A DNA stretch of 64,000 nucleotides, taken from the NCBI GenBank assembly GCA_031315915.1, contig JALDRK010000011.1:1-64000 (forward strand), read 5' to 3'. Shown here in pieces: positions 63,305-64,000 of the stretch. How positions within the stretch are numbered: the stretch's first letter is position 1; every line of letters starts with the position of its first letter. This DNA comes from Nitrospirales bacterium. GTDB lineage: Bacteria > Nitrospirota > Nitrospiria > Nitrospirales > UBA8639. Position numbers and translations under genes: made by a program. Below the pieces are notes generated by a model. It was not told the DNA's origin. It worked only from the letters and a program-made list of their open reading frames with translations, and did no database searches.

Positions 63305-64000
63305 CTATTCTTGACGAAGAATGGGGAGTGGGGGAAATCCTAGTAAGCGATAGGTGCCCAGCAGGCCGGTCAGCATGGCTCCGGCTACGGTCAGCCACCA
63401 TCCCATGGCAAAAAAAGACACGTCGATATTCCAGGGCAGGTCGAAAAAGTAATGTACGATGCCCCACGAGAGGAGCGCTCCCAAGCTCAAACCCAGCAAT
63501 CCTGCGAATCCTCCAATTAGACCAAATTCCATGCCCAACGATCCTACCAGGAGTCCCCTGGTACCTCCGATCGCTTTGAGAATCGCGAGTTCCCGAAGTC
63601 GGCGATAGCGGTTAATAGAAATGGCTGCCATCATTACCACGGCTCCTGTGACAACGCACAGGAGAGCCAGGCTCCTAATCCCTGTGGCCAGTTGTTGAAA
63701 GATGCGGGTGATATTGTCGAGGACGTCACCCACATGGATGGCCGTGACATTCGGCATAGCTTCCACGATGGCTTGTTGGAGAGTCTGTTCTTTGGTTTTG
63801 GGAATGCGGGCCGTGGCGATCGAGGTGAAGGGGGCTCCCTCTAAAGCGGAAGGTTCGAAGATCATAAAAAAATTCATGGAAAAACTCCCCCAGTCCACCT
63901 TGCGAATACTGGAGACCTCTGCAGTGAGCGGGACCCCTTGAATATCTAAGGTGAATGTGGACCCCAGGGACAGTCCCAGATTTTTGGCGGCATCTTCTTC
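63305..64000 (-). CDS. FtsX-like ABC transporter permease, 5' end cut by window
   Basis: The frame is open to base 64000 (it reads EEDAAKNLGLSLGSTFTLD at the edge), so the start is outside. The visible 231 residues comprise a MacB-type periplasmic part and an FtsX permease domain: hydrophobic ALLCVVTGAVVMMAAISI, the cytosolic YRRLRELAILKAIGGTRG motif and two further membrane segments ending PPLPILRQE. This matches the C-terminal domain of LolC/YbbP-type permeases. The ATPase partner is not visible. Confidence 0.85.
   Translation of the reverse strand, partial: EEDAAKNLGLSLGSTFTLDIQGVPLTAEVSSIRKVDWGSFSMNFFMIFEPSALEGAPFTSIATARIPKTKEQTLQQAIVEAMPNVTAIHVGDVLDNITRIFQQLATGIRSLALLCVVTGAVVMMAAISINRYRRLRELAILKAIGGTRGLLVGSLGMEFGLIGGFAGLLGLSLGALLSWGIVHYFFDLPWNIDVSFFAMGWWLTVAGAMLTGLLGTYRLLGFPPLPILRQE

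Noticed and set aside
1..64000. Mobile elements, prophage, CRISPR arrays, toxin-antitoxin or defence systems
   Set aside because: No transposase, integrase, regular spaced repeats or defence-type domains found.

Overview
This is a 64 kb piece of a bacterial chromosome of roughly balanced base composition. It is dense in housekeeping genes and has no recognisable insertion sequence, prophage, integrase or CRISPR array. The organism is diderm: the window encodes lipoproteins with lipoboxes, beta-barrel proteins, an AsmA protein, NagZ and an Lnb-type periplasmic domain protein. The gene repertoire (universal-stress/PCP_red/rubredoxin fusion beside a radical SAM protein, DUF3015, TRL-like and TraT-like lipoproteins, unbroken arg-lys-dap run) resembles Nitrospira and relatives (Nitrospirota), and the moderate GC would suit a marine-type lineage. 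That placement is an inference from gene content; there is no rRNA or nitrite oxidoreductase gene in the window to prove it.

Layout. 1-1320: 3' part of an aldehyde dehydrogenase. 1438-12296: a long minus-strand amino-acid block, argD-argF-argG-argH-lipoprotein-B12/radical SAM-lysA-dapA-dapB, mostly joined by short gaps or ATGA overlaps. 12411-16409: fatty acid desaturase, ahcY and metK (minus), with a strong terminator between metK and ahcY and an orphan plus-strand terminator between ahcY and the desaturase. 17039-20516: a plus-strand pair, a 700-residue stress/rubredoxin/PCP_red protein overlapping a radical SAM/SPASM protein that ends in the same PCP_red domain. 20716-24410: CopD-like membrane protein, a small secreted protein, Der GTPase and a small cytochrome c. 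24518-28079 (minus): M20 peptidase, M50 protease and an HTH-metallo-beta-lactamase fusion. 28580-31474 (plus): envelope proteins including TraT-like and TRL-like lipoproteins and a frameshifted beta-barrel. 31680-39640 (mostly minus): Lnb-like protein, DUF3015, methyltransferase-TPR protein, small membrane protein, receiver protein, lipoproteins, HEAT lipoprotein and TatA. 39955-41563 (plus): three genes ending in a class I glutamine amidotransferase. 41611-47348 (minus): proline-rich protein, PsiE-like protein with a CCG-repeat protein, nagZ, pepA, queE and a HAD phosphatase. 47454-53251 (plus): tRNA-Leu(GAG), methyltransferase, and a coupled TPR/sigma-54-activator pair. 53248-64000: msrB, a ribosome hibernation factor, phosphohexomutase, xthA, polA, AsmA, a receiver with a 39-residue membrane ORF, and an FtsX-like permease cut by the window end.

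How the parts fit. Arginine and lysine synthesis genes form one long transcription unit. metK and ahcY serve the SAM cycle that feeds the radical SAM enzymes and methyltransferases in the window. The most unusual module is the 17039-20516 pair, in which four PCP_red domains, two Usp domains, a rubredoxin-like knuckle and a radical SAM/SPASM enzyme are translationally coupled. Much of the remaining content is cell-envelope maintenance (Tat, NagZ, AsmA, Lnb-like, lipoproteins) plus DNA repair (PolA, ExoIII).
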